The notes: generated from the letters alone by a model not told the origin. A stretch of 64,000 nt of DNA from Gammaproteobacteria bacterium (GCA_009844425.1 VYBN01000037.1:1-64000), one strand, 5' to 3'; counted from the stretch's first letter, positions 16,920 to 27,177 are shown. Translations and numbers: made by a program.

Positions 16920-18167
16920 CTAGGGCTTTTCAAGGTCAACGTCGGTGAGCGGGTCGCCGGTGGGCACGCCCAGCAGCAGCTTGCCCGTGGGCATCATTCC
17001 GGTGTCCCAGTTGAGGCCGCCATGGGTCGAGATCGTGCGCATGTCCCGGTAATGGCGCTGAACGGCGTTGTTGCCGGTCTGCCCGGTCACGCCCATCATG
17101 TTGGCCACCCGGGTGATGGCGCTCAGGCAGAGCTTGGCCGCCATGGCCGGTTCCCGGCGGATGCGCAGGCGATCGATACCGCGAATCCGTTTGCCCGAGC
17201 TGCCGGCCTCGTGCAGGAACTGCATCAGGTTGTCGGTGATCAGGTCGGCTACCCGCAGTTCCTCGAAGGATTCCGCGACCCGGATCTGCACGGGGACCTG
17301 CTCGACGATGCTCTCGCCGAACATCTGTCCCGTGCGTTCCCGGGTCTGCTCCAGGTAGTGTTCCAGGCCGCCTCGGGTCGCCCCCAGCATCGGCCCGCAC
17401 AGCAGCGTATAGAAAAGCTGTCCCAGCTCGGTGCGATAGATATAGCTCTCGTGCAGCTTCGCTCCCGGGGGTTCCTTGCCGGCCAGTTCCTCCGATCGCA
17501 CGGTCCGGTACTCCGGCACGAAACGGTCCTTGACCAGTATGTCCTTGCTTCCGGTGCCCTTCAGCCCCTCCGCATGCCAGGTGTCGACAATCTCATAATC
17601 TTCCGGCAACAGGTGCGCCATGCGGTATCTCAACCTGCCCTCGGAAGTGCGATTCTTGATGTTGTAGCGGCCGCCCACGACGGCGCAGTTCGCATGGTCC
17701 ACGCCGCTGGCGAAACGCCACTGGCCGTTCAGCACGAAGCCGCCGTCCACCGGCTCCATCGTGCCGCCGCCGGCAAAGGCGGTCGCGATGATCGCATCGG
17801 GCCTGTCCGGCCAGAATTCCTCCTGCGCGCGCACCGGAAAGCGGCCGAGTATCCAGGTGTGGGACATCACCACGGACGACACCCATGACGTGGACCCGCA
17901 GCCGCGGCCGAGTTCGCGGGACACGTCCACGTGCGCGCCCCAGTCCATCTCGAATCCGCCGTAGCGCCTGGGCGTGAAGATCTTGTGGATTCCCGCCGCC
18001 TTCAGATCGGCCACGGTTTCGTCAGGCAGCGTACGAAGCTCGTCGGTAGCCTGGGCGCGCTCGCGGAGTACCGGCACCAGCTTGCGCGCCTCGAGTACCA
18101 GTTCCTCGCGTGTCGGAATGTAGCTGGGTTGCGCCGCGGCCGCGCTCGTGCTCTTGGTCTGCGCCAC
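16920..18167 (-). CDS. HsaA/DszC-like flavin-dependent monooxygenase
   Basis: This 415-aa protein belongs to the acyl-CoA-dehydrogenase superfamily, in the branch of two-component FMNH2 or FADH2 hydroxylases (HsaA, HpaB-like, DszC). The N-terminal helical domain (LPDETVADLKAAGIHKIFTPRRYGGFEMDW) and the central strand block (GGFVLNGQWRFASGVDHA) are clear. In steroid catabolism HsaA hydroxylates a phenolic seco-steroid, but other members act on phenols or thiophenes, so the substrate is open. I chose GTG 18167, which has AGGAG 8 nt upstream. A flavin reductase partner is not seen nearby. Confidence 0.8.
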   Translation of the reverse strand: MAQTKSTSAAAAQPSYIPTREELVLEARKLVPVLRERAQATDELRTLPDETVADLKAAGIHKIFTPRRYGGFEMDWGAHVDVSRELGRGCGSTSWVSSVVMSHTWILGRFPVRAQEEFWPDRPDAIIATAFAGGGTMEPVDGGFVLNGQWRFASGVDHANCAVVGGRYNIKNRTSEGRLRYRMAHLLPEDYEIVDTWHAEGLKGTGSKDILVKDRFVPEYRTVRSEELAGKEPPGAKLHESYIYRTELGQLFYTLLCGPMLGATRGGLEHYLEQTRERTGQMFGESIVEQVPVQIRVAESFEELRVADLITDNLMQFLHEAGSSGKRIRGIDRLRIRREPAMAAKLCLSAITRVANMMGVTGQTGNNAVQRHYRDMRTISTHGGLNWDTGMMPTGKLLLGVPTGDPLTDVDLEKP

Positions 18168-18352
18168 TGTGAAGACTCCTGTGAGAACTCCCGTCAATCG
18201 CCGCCCGCGGGAAGCTCCAGGCCGGGCGGAATAGGCAAGTTTAGCCCCAAACTTCCGTAATGACCCGCCGCCGGCTTGGCTTACAATGCGGCTAACGCCC
18301 TGTCAAGCTCATGCTGTTGCATCAGCTTGATACGGCTGGAGGAGGATTGCGC

Positions 18353-19201
18353 ATGAATCGACTTCGCAGAATGGCGGCGTGGGGCAGGTCCACTGCGCCG
18401 TTGCCGGTCCTGGCCTTGGGGCTGGCGCTCAGTTTGCCAGGCACGGCTGCCGCTGAACAGCAGGCACAAGCGGCGCAGGCCGCGGAAGGCGCTCCGCCGA
18501 CCGTCGTGATTACCGGCTCGAATCGCGGAATCGGACTGGCCTTCGCACAGTGGTATGCGGAGGAGGGCTGGAACGTTGTCGCGACCTGCCGGAGTCCGGA
18601 CCGGGCCGACGATCTGAACGCCCTGGCCGCCGAATACGCTAACCTGAGCGTCGAGCAGCTCGACGTGACCCGGGAGGACCATATAAGCGCCTTGGCCGAT
18701 CGCCATGCGGGCCAGCCCATCGACCTGCTGATCAACAACGCGGCCGTCCTTGGCCCCCTGCCCGAACAAAGCCTGGGCGGACTGGACTACGACCGGTTCG
18801 AGCAGACCATGGCCGTGAACGTTTACGCTCCGCTGCGCCTGTCGGAGGCGCTGGCGGACAACGTCGCCGCCGCCGGAGGAAAAATCGTCGCGATTACCAG
18901 CGGCGTCGCTTCGCTGACACTGATGGGCCGCATGCGGGGCATGTACTTTTATCGCATGAGCAAGTCGGCGCTGAACATGGGCTGGCGGGCCCTGCGCACC
19001 GACCTGAAGCCGCGCGGCGTTGCCGTGCTGCTGATTTCGCCCGGCATGGTCGATACCCGGCTGCTGCGCGAATCCGGCTACACCGGCGAGGCGCTGACGA
19101 CGGAAGAAAGCGCGGCGGGAATGGCGGAAATCATCGCCAGCGCTACGCTTGACGATCCTGGACTGCCGATTAACGTCGACGGCCGGGTTCTGCCCTGGTA
19201 G
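18353..19201 (+). CDS. Short-chain dehydrogenase with N-terminal signal-like segment
   Basis: This 282-aa SDR carries the Rossmann motif TGSNRGIG, the NNAAVLG motif and the catalytic YRMSK. Unusually, about 45 residues precede the fold, including a hydrophobic stretch (PLPVLALGLALSLPGTAAAEQQ) that looks like a signal peptide with an Ala-X-Ala site. GGAGGAGG upstream supports the ATG at 18353. An NAD(P)-dependent enzyme in the periplasm would be odd, so the segment may instead be an anchor. The next gene, 10 bp downstream, also encodes an exported protein, which favours export or co-function. Confidence 0.85.
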   Translation: MNRLRRMAAWGRSTAPLPVLALGLALSLPGTAAAEQQAQAAQAAEGAPPTVVITGSNRGIGLAFAQWYAEEGWNVVATCRSPDRADDLNALAAEYANLSVEQLDVTREDHISALADRHAGQPIDLLINNAAVLGPLPEQSLGGLDYDRFEQTMAVNVYAPLRLSEALADNVAAAGGKIVAITSGVASLTLMGRMRGMYFYRMSKSALNMGWRALRTDLKPRGVAVLLISPGMVDTRLLRESGYTGEALTTEESAAGMAEIIASATLDDPGLPINVDGRVLPW

Positions 19202-19211
19202 GAGAGAACCA

Positions 19212-19853
19212 ATGAAAAAGACCACTGTTTCCCTGTTTGCCTGCGCCGTCATGGCGGTTTCCTCGCTGTGCGGCGCGGAACCCAGCGGCGATTCGCAGTT
19301 CGCCGGCGCCAGCAGCGGGCTGGAAGGGCGCGAGCAAGAACTGGGCATGGCGATCAGCGTTGTGCTCAAGACCATGAACGAGGACGAGTCCTACGTGCAT
19401 GAGATCAATGACGCACTGGTGAAGGCGCTGCTGTCGCAGATGCAGTTCGCCAAGGACCGCGACATGATCGACGACCTGATCGAGCACGAGGTCAAGACGC
19501 TGCAGCCGCTGCTGAAGCGCATCCGCTCGCACTACGAGCGCACCGGCGACCTCGAGATGGTGATGGTGGGGATGATCGACCGCACGTCCTGCCATTACCA
19601 GCTGATCTTCGAGACCGAGAGCAAGCCCGGCTATCGCGCCTGGCAGTCGCCCTGGTCGCGCGTGCTGACGCAGACCCGGCGGCTTGGCCAGCACGACATG
19701 ACCGAAGCGGAAGTCCACGACATCTGGGTGCGGCAGCGCCTGCAGGCCTATGCCAACGTGATCGGAGTGGGCCTTGAAGTATCCGAACTCGGTGACGACG
19801 GCCGCGTCTGGGTGCGCGCCGTCGAACGCGACGCCCTCACCGCCGGCCAGTAA
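19212..19853 (+). CDS. Exported protein of unknown function
   Basis: This 213-aa protein starts with a signal peptide (MKKTTVSLFACAVMAVSSLCGAEPS). The mature part is helical and charged (about 40-130), followed by a mixed alpha/beta region; no domain is recognised. GGAGAGAA before the ATG and the 10-bp gap after the SDR suggest one transcript. The start at 19212 is preferred over an in-frame ATG inside the SDR gene, because only it gives a clean signal peptide. Confidence 0.75.
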   Translation: MKKTTVSLFACAVMAVSSLCGAEPSGDSQFAGASSGLEGREQELGMAISVVLKTMNEDESYVHEINDALVKALLSQMQFAKDRDMIDDLIEHEVKTLQPLLKRIRSHYERTGDLEMVMVGMIDRTSCHYQLIFETESKPGYRAWQSPWSRVLTQTRRLGQHDMTEAEVHDIWVRQRLQAYANVIGVGLEVSELGDDGRVWVRAVERDALTAGQ

Positions 19854-19856
19854 CCC

Positions 19857-19898
19857 TCGGAGTGGGGGCATGTCCCCGCAGCGTGCCGCCCTCCCCGG
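19857..19898. repeat. Partial family-2 palindromic element
   Basis: TCGGAGTGGGGGCATGTCCC followed by GCCGCCCTCCCC resembles the left part of the element at 46184. It fills the gap between the convergent 3' ends of the exported protein and the giant metzincin. Confidence 0.5.
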
Positions 19899-19900
19899 TG

Positions 19901-22900
19901 TTACGGGGTGCGGTCAAGGTTGTCGAGTTCGATAGTGCGGTCTGATTTCTTGTCCAGAGCGTCAAGGTGCGGTAGGTCCGCGACAGACAGCAGATAGGTT
20001 GACCGGGTGTCCTCGCCCCCTGCCTCAATCGCGGTAGGCAGAATCAATTCGAGGATGCCGTCGCCGTCCAGATCGCCGATCGACGCCTTCCTGGCGGACC
20101 CATATGAGCGATCCGTATCGCCGAATTCGCGATCCGGTTCGCTCAGCTTGAACCGCCAGGATGAGGCCGGAGGAGCGAAGGGATCGGCGGCGAAGTCCAC
20201 AATGCTCCCCAGTGCGTGCATATCGCGACCGGAAATCAAATACGCGCTCGCCTCGCCCACCAGGAGCATGTCGGCAAGCTTGTCGCCATCCACATCGCCT
20301 AGCCCCAGCCCGTAATCAAGCCCGTCGAACCGGATCGATACCGCCGCCATTGCATCGCCGCCGCCCAATGCCAGCAGGCCGGCGCCGGTAATCAGATGCA
20401 CGCGCCGGCTGGAGGACCAGTCTGGGTGGCCACGCGATGAGACAAGAATGTCGTCCAGTCCGTCCCCGTCCACATCCCCTGCCGCAGAAGCGTACTCGCC
20501 CGTAAGGAAATCAGCGCCTCCCAGCCTCCAAGTACCCGCCTGCCGCGCCTGCGTAATCCTGATGCCGCCGTCCCTCGTTCCATCGGAGGCGTCCAGCATG
20601 GCCATCGACACGCCCGAGATGATGATTACGGCCCCGGACCGGGGATTCGCGCCGAAACCCATGTCCGGTGCGCCAATCATCAGGTCGTGGCGCCCGTCGC
20701 CGTTCACGTCGCCCGCAAGTCCCACGTTCGCGCCGAATCCCACGTCCGTCTCGCTGGTGAGCTTCCAAGAGCCGGGGCGCGAGGCCAGCTTGTCGAGATC
20801 GATATCGTCGTCCTCGTTTCCGTCGAGCATGTCCGCGTGCAGTAGATCTGCGCCCGACACCACATACACGGCCACTTCGGGATCGCGATCCCTGGCCCTG
20901 TAGTTGGCCCCGATCATAAGATCCTCCCGCAGGTCGGCGTTGAGATCGCCAGTCGAAAAAACGCCCCATCCCAGCTGTTCGCCAACAATCCGCGATACCC
21001 CCGGTTGCGTCCACCATCGGTCGAAGCTGACGACGCGGTTCTCGGAAACGATCGCCGAATCCCGGATCGAAAGGGCGGAGGCGGGCAACAGGAGCTTGTT
21101 CCTGATCAGGTCGCCCTTGCCGTCGGCGTCGATGTCGCCCGCCGGGAACACCAGGTCAAGGCGGGTGGAGTCCAGCTTCCGGGAACGGGCGGGCGTGGTG
21201 ATTTGGTCGAGGTCGATGGCCCGGTCCTTCATCCCGTCCGAGAGGTCGGCGGCACCGAGATCGGCGGCGGATAGCAGGAAAGTCTGTTCGCCGGGCGTGC
21301 CGGCCAACAGGTCCTCCTTTCCGTCGCCGTCAAAGTCGGTTCGCCCCACGACGCGCACCGTGCCTGCGATTCGATAGAAGAAGTCATCGGATCGGGCCGG
21401 ATTCAGAGGATAAACGTCTTCGGAATCGGAAACGCCGTCGCCATCATCGTCGCTATCCTCGGAATCGACAATTCCATCGCCGTCCGTATCTATGGCGGCA
21501 TTGTTGGGATCAGTGTCGGCATTGTCGCCAATCCCGTCGCCGTCGGAATCCAGACTCTCGGACGCATCCAGCGGGAAAGCGTCGTTTAAGTCGAGGGCCC
21601 CATCGTTATCGTCATCCGTATCGGCGTTGTCGCCGGTTCCATCGCCATCGCTGTCAAGCGTCTCATAAGGATCCAGCGGAAAGACATCGAACAGATCGGG
21701 AGTCCCGTCGTTGTCGTCGTCGGCATCGGCGTTATCACCTGTCCCGTCGTGGTCGTTATCGGCGGTTTCCATAGGGTTGAATGGGAACGCATCTTCCGTA
21801 TCGGCCACACCGTCGTTATCGTCGTCGGTATCCAACGCGTTTTCAGCGCCGTCGAAGTCGGAGTCCAGCTGGTAGCGCGCTTCGCGGAATGCCTCGAAAT
21901 CCACCACGCCGTCTTCGGCCCCGTCGAAGCGGTCGATAACGGCCAGGTCAGCGCTGGAAACCATCATCGCGATACCCGTTCCGAAGGTGCTGCCGCAGTC
22001 CGCGGCGCGCCGGAATTGATCGGGGCCGCCCAAAAGCAGGTCGGCCCGCCCGTCGCCGTCCAGATCGGCTGCCGCGGAAATGCTCCCGCCAAGGCTGTCG
22101 GTCGGTTCTCCCAGCAACTTCCAGGAGTTCGTTAGGCCGGCGATATTGGCCAGCTGGCCTACGCCGTCGGTGTCGCCATCCGATCTGTCTGCAGCACCGA
22201 GCTGTGCGCCCGAGATTACGTACACCGCGCCAGACCGCCGCTGATCGCCAAGGGCGGGACACCACTGCCCGCCCCGCGTGTAATCCGGAGAACCTACCAC
22301 CAGGTCCACCTTCCCGTCTCCGTCCAGGTCTCCTGCCGCCAAAGTCAGGCCGGCGCTGGCGCCTTTGCCGAACATCCCTACCGAAGCCAAATCGCCGTTG
22401 AATTTGTACGCGTTTGCGAGTACCGCAACCTTGCCGAGACTCACTACGCGGTCGCGCGTTCCGTCAGCGTCGTCGGCCATGTCCAGGCTGGAAACCGGTA
22501 TGACGTAAACGGCGCCCCGGCCGGAATTGTTTCCGGGCGCGCCCACGACCAGTTCGAGGGTCCCGTCGCCATTGAGGTCCGCTGTCAGCGCCGCCCATCC
22601 CGCGTAGTTGCCGCTTGCTTCGCCCACCAACTTCCATGATGCGGTTCCGGCGGAAATACGGCCGAGGCTGATGGCGCCGTCGGCTGTGCTATCCGCCTCG
22701 TCAGCGGCTGCCAGATCCGCGGCAGCGATCAGGTACACGGCGCCGAGGTGTTTTTGATCGGTGGAGTAATGCGGCGCCGTGATGATGATGTCGTTCCTCC
22801 CGTCATTGTCCGTATCCCCAGCGGTGGCCACGTGCGAGCCGGCGAGATCTCCATTCTTCTCGCCTTCGAACTTCCAGTTGGCTTCAGCGTCGGAAAGCGC

Positions 22901-25900
22901 TTCGAGATCGATGACACCGTCCTCGTCACCGTCGTTAGCGTCCATCGAATCAAGATGGGCGCCAGAGACAAGGTACACAGCTCCGGCTGTTTGGTCCGTG
23001 TGTGGGGCGCCGATCAGGAAGTCCAAGCTGCCGTCTGCATCCACATCGCCCGCTGCAGCCACCCTCGAGCCTGCCCGCCCGCCCTGCGAATCACCCGGAA
23101 AGCGCCAGGAATTTGATCCGTCAATCACGTCCAGAAGCCGCGCCGCGCCGTCAAGTCCATTGGCGGAGTCGGCCGCGTCAAGGTCCGCGTGGGAAACCAG
23201 GTAGGTGCCGCCCCGCTGGCTCTCGGACATCGGGTTGCCCACAACCCATTCGGCTCTACCGTCGCCGTTCATGTCACCGACGACCGACACAGAGAAGCCC
23301 GCTGCTTCGGCTACATCATGGCCGCTTATCACGTAAGAGGCCGGCTGCGCGGCAATGTTGCCGAGTTCAATTGTCTGGTCCGCCGCTCCATCTGCGGTGT
23401 CGGCGCCAACAAAGTCCGTGCCGGACACCGCATAGACGGCGCCGAAGGGACTCTCTTTGCCAGAGGAACTGATTGCGTTGCTGGCGCCCGGCGCGCCGAT
23501 CAGAATGTCCGCCTTCCCATCGCCGTCAAGGTCGCCTGCGGCTACGGAGCGGCCCGCCTGAGCGCGCAAATGTTCACCGGAAAGCCGGTAGTGGAAAACA
23601 CGGGCGCGGGACGCGTCCAGAGGGAACAGGTCTATGCCATCCGTGTGCATATCGCCGTCGTCGTCCGCGTCGGCATTGTTTCCGGCGCCGTCTTTGTCCG
23701 TGTCCGCCCATTCCGAGGAGTTGTGCGGGAACGCGTCGGCGTTATCTCCCACGCCGTCGCCGTCCGCGTCCACTGTTTCGGACGCATCGGTGGGGAATGC
23801 GTCTGCCGTATCGAGCGTCCCATCGCCGTCGTCGTCGGTGTCGGCGTTGTTCCCGATCCCGTCCCCGTCGGTGTCGACAGACTCGGCCGCATCGTTCGGA
23901 AAGGCATCGGAATTGTTCCCAACCCCGTCGCCGTCATCGTCGGCCGTCTCATGCGGATCCAGCGGCAGAGCGTCATCGATATCCGCCGTTCCGTCGTTGT
24001 CGTCGTCCGTATCGGCGTTGTCGCCTGCACCGTCGCCGTCGCTGTCGATCCACTCCGAGCCGTTTTCCGGGAAGGCATCGCGATTGTCGCCTACGCCATC
24101 ATGGTCGGTATCCAACGTCTCGGTGGGGTCGTTCGGGAAAGCATCGGCGTTGTTACCTACGCCGTCCCCATCGTCGTCGGACGATTCTCCGGGATCGCGG
24201 GGAAACGCGTCGGAGGCGTCAGGGACCCCGTCTCCATCGTCGTCGGTATCGGCGTTATCGCCGGTGCCGTCGCGGTCTGTATCAGCCGACTCGGTAGCAT
24301 CGTTCGGGAACGCGTCCGCAAAGTCGCCCACTCCGTCGCTGTCTGTATCGGATGTTTCATCCGGATTCAGAGGTAGCGCATCCTCGATATCCGGGACCCC
24401 GTCACCGTCGTCGTCGGCATCGGCATTGTTCCCTGTACCGTCTCCGTCGGTGTCCGCCCATTCGGTGGAATCCCGGGGGAAGGCATCCTGCATGTCCGCT
24501 ACCCCGTCGCCATCGTCGTCGGTGTCTGCGTTGTCCCCTGTGCCGTCTCCGTCGGTGTCGAGCCATTCGCGCGTGTCGTAGGGGAAAGCGTCGCCGTTGT
24601 TGCCTACGCCGTCGTTATCGGTATCGATCGTTTCGGTGGGATCGTTCGGGAATAGGTCCGCGTTGTCACCCACGCCATCGCCATCCGTGTCGGCCGCTTC
24701 AAAACGGTCATAGGGGAAGGCATCGGCGTTGTCGCCCAGACCGTCTCCGTCGGTGTCCGCCCATTCGGTGGCGTCCAGGGGGAACGGGTCGATTTCGTCC
24801 ATGACGCCGTCGTTGTCGTCATCGGTATCCGCGTTGTCGCCGGTCCCATCGCCATCGCTATCGATCTGTTCCGTTGCGTCGTTGGGGAAAGCGTCTACTG
24901 GATCGACGAAGCCGTCATTATCGGAGTCGGGTTTCGGCTCGGCGAAGTTGGCCACCTGAAAACGCGTAGTATTGAGGGCGGTGACCGCGTCGGCGCCATC
25001 CACGCGTTCTTTTTCAACGCCGCAGGGCAGGCCTTTGCACTGGCCCTCAGGCGTGGAGAACCTGTCGATTTCGGGCGCATTCCCGAAGAATCTCTCGTAG
25101 GCCATGATAGTGGCGAACTGATTCGTTACGCCGTAGCCGCGCGCCCACCGGAAAGTGCCGACTTCCTTCTGGGCGTAGGAGTGCGCCAGACCCATTAGGT
25201 GCCCGATCTCGTGGGCCATCGTATCGGCGCCGCAATCGCCATACACATGCGCTAAACGCCGTTTCGATCCATCGTATATCCCGGTCCCCTGAGTCCGAAA
25301 GCCGTTGAGCGACGCACGGCCGCAAAACCCATCGCTGTCCGCTACATATGGCGTGAAGATCACTGCGAGGTCCGCTCCGTGCCGGTCGATCGATTCTTGC
25401 GCTTCGGTGTCGCTGATGCTCGGGAATACGGATTCTTCGTCTATGTCGGCAAGCGCAATGCCCACCAGCCGCAGGTTCAGATCAACGCCGCTGTCGGAAA
25501 AGATTGCGTCGGCCAGCGTAGTCACGTGACGAATGCGTGTGCTGGGGTCTCCGTCATACAGATCCGCCAAGTTGGAACTGTAGAAAGTCAGCAGGTCGAT
25601 TGTGGGATCCGCGGGTTTCGACTCGGCGTCTTTCGGGTCCGTGTTCATCAGGCGTTCGTTGACATCCGACACGCCGTCTTCATCGATATCCACGAGGATA
25701 TCGGCATCGCCGGTGGCGATTTCGGTGCTGCCTTCAATGTCCACAGGCTCGGACAGCCAGTAGATCGAGTCCAGCCAAGGTTGATCTTCACCGTGGAGAG
25801 CGAGGCGCAGTTCGTAGGCGCCCGGCTCGCGCGGCGCCCTGTAGCGCATGGAATGGGTCTTCGGGCTCAGCGTCGCATTAGCCGCCAGCGACGGCAGCTC

Positions 25901-26737
25901 CACTTCTCCCAACACAAACCACGAATCGGACTGGCTGTGCTTTAGCCGGCGCAACAGCTTGGCTTCCAGTGGCCCCGTGCTGCGATCATCCTTCAGATTT
26001 CGGATACCGAATCGCACGTCTATGGACGATGAGCCGGATGTCTCCACCCGGCACGGGCACACCAGCTCGGCCTGGATTTCCGCGCTGGCTTCCAGTGGCC
26101 GGGCGGCGGCAAGCCCTGGAGCAAGGGTTTCGGTTGCGCTGGGAATGATGTAGTCCGGCACGCTGTAATCGACGTGCTGATCCATACCGGCGGTGGGCAT
26201 GAGCCAGCCCAATTCACCTTTGGCTACGAGTTCGTAGGTTCCGCGCGAGGTGGTGATATGGGCAAAAGTGTTGCGCGCGCCAGCCGTGATGATGAATCGG
26301 TAGTCCCGTCCATCCGCTTCCGTGAGCAAGCCGACATACGAGACATTTCCGTAGGAGTCCGTTTCTAAACGCTCAACGATACCTTCGAAGATCGCTCCCA
26401 GCTGCGGCACTTCGAAAGCGATCCGAGCGCCGACCGTTCCCAGGCGCAGCGCCTCTGAAACTCTCACCAGCACCCGTCCCGGGACCACTTCCTTGTAAGG
26501 CGGCACTTGGTACACCACATCGGGACCTACGATCTGCCAGGCACTCTCCAGACTCGGGCCCGAAGCGTGCGCCGGCTCTGCGATGGCCTGATCCTGTGCA
26601 GCGCTTGTTTCCATCTTCGCCGTGGCGGCTTCTCCATCGCTCTCCGGTTCCCGTCCCGCGAAGTACGCCAGCAGCACCGCTACCGCAAGTCCAGATATTG
26701 CGGTAACTATCCAGCGTAAACTGTTACGGAGATTCAC
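19901..26737 (-). CDS. Giant secreted metzincin with TSP3 and FG-GAP repeats
   Basis: This 2278-aa protein has, in order: an N-terminal hydrophobic anchor or signal (about 9-27); a beta-rich region (40-360); a zinc-protease domain with HEIGHLMGLAH (H509, E510, H513, H519), the full metzincin HEXXHXXGXXH pattern; about 15 calcium-binding thrombospondin type-3-like repeats (602-1032, DxDGDGxGDNAD); a first set of FG-GAP/integrin-alpha-like propeller repeats (1045-1630); a short second TSP3 array (1632-1780); and a second FG-GAP set (1790-2260). The start is GTG with GGGAGG upstream. Such layouts suit a calcium-stabilised surface or secreted protease acting on matrix proteins. No secretion system gene is nearby. 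The function is inferred from domains only. Confidence 0.9.
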   Translation of the reverse strand: MNLRNSLRWIVTAISGLAVAVLLAYFAGREPESDGEAATAKMETSAAQDQAIAEPAHASGPSLESAWQIVGPDVVYQVPPYKEVVPGRVLVRVSEALRLGTVGARIAFEVPQLGAIFEGIVERLETDSYGNVSYVGLLTEADGRDYRFIITAGARNTFAHITTSRGTYELVAKGELGWLMPTAGMDQHVDYSVPDYIIPSATETLAPGLAAARPLEASAEIQAELVCPCRVETSGSSSIDVRFGIRNLKDDRSTGPLEAKLLRRLKHSQSDSWFVLGEVELPSLAANATLSPKTHSMRYRAPREPGAYELRLALHGEDQPWLDSIYWLSEPVDIEGSTEIATGDADILVDIDEDGVSDVNERLMNTDPKDAESKPADPTIDLLTFYSSNLADLYDGDPSTRIRHVTTLADAIFSDSGVDLNLRLVGIALADIDEESVFPSISDTEAQESIDRHGADLAVIFTPYVADSDGFCGRASLNGFRTQGTGIYDGSKRRLAHVYGDCGADTMAHEIGHLMGLAHSYAQKEVGTFRWARGYGVTNQFATIMAYERFFGNAPEIDRFSTPEGQCKGLPCGVEKERVDGADAVTALNTTRFQVANFAEPKPDSDNDGFVDPVDAFPNDATEQIDSDGDGTGDNADTDDDNDGVMDEIDPFPLDATEWADTDGDGLGDNADAFPYDRFEAADTDGDGVGDNADLFPNDPTETIDTDNDGVGNNGDAFPYDTREWLDTDGDGTGDNADTDDDGDGVADMQDAFPRDSTEWADTDGDGTGNNADADDDGDGVPDIEDALPLNPDETSDTDSDGVGDFADAFPNDATESADTDRDGTGDNADTDDDGDGVPDASDAFPRDPGESSDDDGDGVGNNADAFPNDPTETLDTDHDGVGDNRDAFPENGSEWIDSDGDGAGDNADTDDDNDGTADIDDALPLDPHETADDDGDGVGNNSDAFPNDAAESVDTDGDGIGNNADTDDDGDGTLDTADAFPTDASETVDADGDGVGDNADAFPHNSSEWADTDKDGAGNNADADDDGDMHTDGIDLFPLDASRARVFHYRLSGEHLRAQAGRSVAAGDLDGDGKADILIGAPGASNAISSSGKESPFGAVYAVSGTDFVGADTADGAADQTIELGNIAAQPASYVISGHDVAEAAGFSVSVVGDMNGDGRAEWVVGNPMSESQRGGTYLVSHADLDAADSANGLDGAARLLDVIDGSNSWRFPGDSQGGRAGSRVAAAGDVDADGSLDFLIGAPHTDQTAGAVYLVSGAHLDSMDANDGDEDGVIDLEALSDAEANWKFEGEKNGDLAGSHVATAGDTDNDGRNDIIITAPHYSTDQKHLGAVYLIAAADLAAADEADSTADGAISLGRISAGTASWKLVGEASGNYAGWAALTADLNGDGTLELVVGAPGNNSGRGAVYVIPVSSLDMADDADGTRDRVVSLGKVAVLANAYKFNGDLASVGMFGKGASAGLTLAAGDLDGDGKVDLVVGSPDYTRGGQWCPALGDQRRSGAVYVISGAQLGAADRSDGDTDGVGQLANIAGLTNSWKLLGEPTDSLGGSISAAADLDGDGRADLLLGGPDQFRRAADCGSTFGTGIAMMVSSADLAVIDRFDGAEDGVVDFEAFREARYQLDSDFDGAENALDTDDDNDGVADTEDAFPFNPMETADNDHDGTGDNADADDDNDGTPDLFDVFPLDPYETLDSDGDGTGDNADTDDDNDGALDLNDAFPLDASESLDSDGDGIGDNADTDPNNAAIDTDGDGIVDSEDSDDDGDGVSDSEDVYPLNPARSDDFFYRIAGTVRVVGRTDFDGDGKEDLLAGTPGEQTFLLSAADLGAADLSDGMKDRAIDLDQITTPARSRKLDSTRLDLVFPAGDIDADGKGDLIRNKLLLPASALSIRDSAIVSENRVVSFDRWWTQPGVSRIVGEQLGWGVFSTGDLNADLREDLMIGANYRARDRDPEVAVYVVSGADLLHADMLDGNEDDDIDLDKLASRPGSWKLTSETDVGFGANVGLAGDVNGDGRHDLMIGAPDMGFGANPRSGAVIIISGVSMAMLDASDGTRDGGIRITQARQAGTWRLGGADFLTGEYASAAGDVDGDGLDDILVSSRGHPDWSSSRRVHLITGAGLLALGGGDAMAAVSIRFDGLDYGLGLGDVDGDKLADMLLVGEASAYLISGRDMHALGSIVDFAADPFAPPASSWRFKLSEPDREFGDTDRSYGSARKASIGDLDGDGILELILPTAIEAGGEDTRSTYLLSVADLPHLDALDKKSDRTIELDNLDRTP

Positions 26738-26931
26738 ATTTGTCCTCCCAAGGGAGCGGACATTATAGTTGGTTGAGCGAATGCTGTTATTTCAATCCTC
26801 GCTTACCTTACTGCCAATTGGCGGCTGCCTGCCAAGGAAAAAACGGGAGTTTTGGAGCGCAACGGTAGCGCTGCTACGCATTGACGGAAGGCATAATCCA
26901 TACTGCCAAGCGTGACGGAAAGGGAGGCAGC

Positions 26932-27177
26932 ATGGATCATACCTATTTTGCGGAGATTTCCTGGGATGATGATGCGGGTGTATGGTATGTCTCGGACACG
27001 GACTTTCCGGGACTGGTGGCGGAAGCAGCCTCGGAGAGCGTGCTACTGGAGAAGATTCGCGATCTGATTCCGGAGCTTTACGAACTCAACCAGCATCTCT
27101 TCGATCAGCCGGCGCCGGAAGCGATCCCGTTGCGTATGACATCCAGGCGGCTGGAGACCATTCGACTGGCAGGCTGA
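26932..27177 (+). CDS. HicB-like/DUF1902 antitoxin
   Basis: This 81-aa protein has the partial RNase-H-like fold of HicB-type antitoxins (YFAEISWDDDAGVWYVSDTDFPGLVAEA). AAGGGAGG precedes the ATG at 26932. Its TGA overlaps the ATG of a 12-codon frame that looks like the start of a HicA toxin, so the module seems to have lost its toxin. The surrounding 194 bp (26738-26931) hold no other gene. Confidence 0.75.
   Translation: MDHTYFAEISWDDDAGVWYVSDTDFPGLVAEAASESVLLEKIRDLIPELYELNQHLFDQPAPEAIPLRMTSRRLETIRLAG

Noticed and set aside
23640-24930. Regular 36-bp-scale repeats that look like a CRISPR array
   Set aside because: They are degenerate coding repeats for TSP3-like calcium-binding modules, in frame within one long gene, with no constant repeat or spacer structure.
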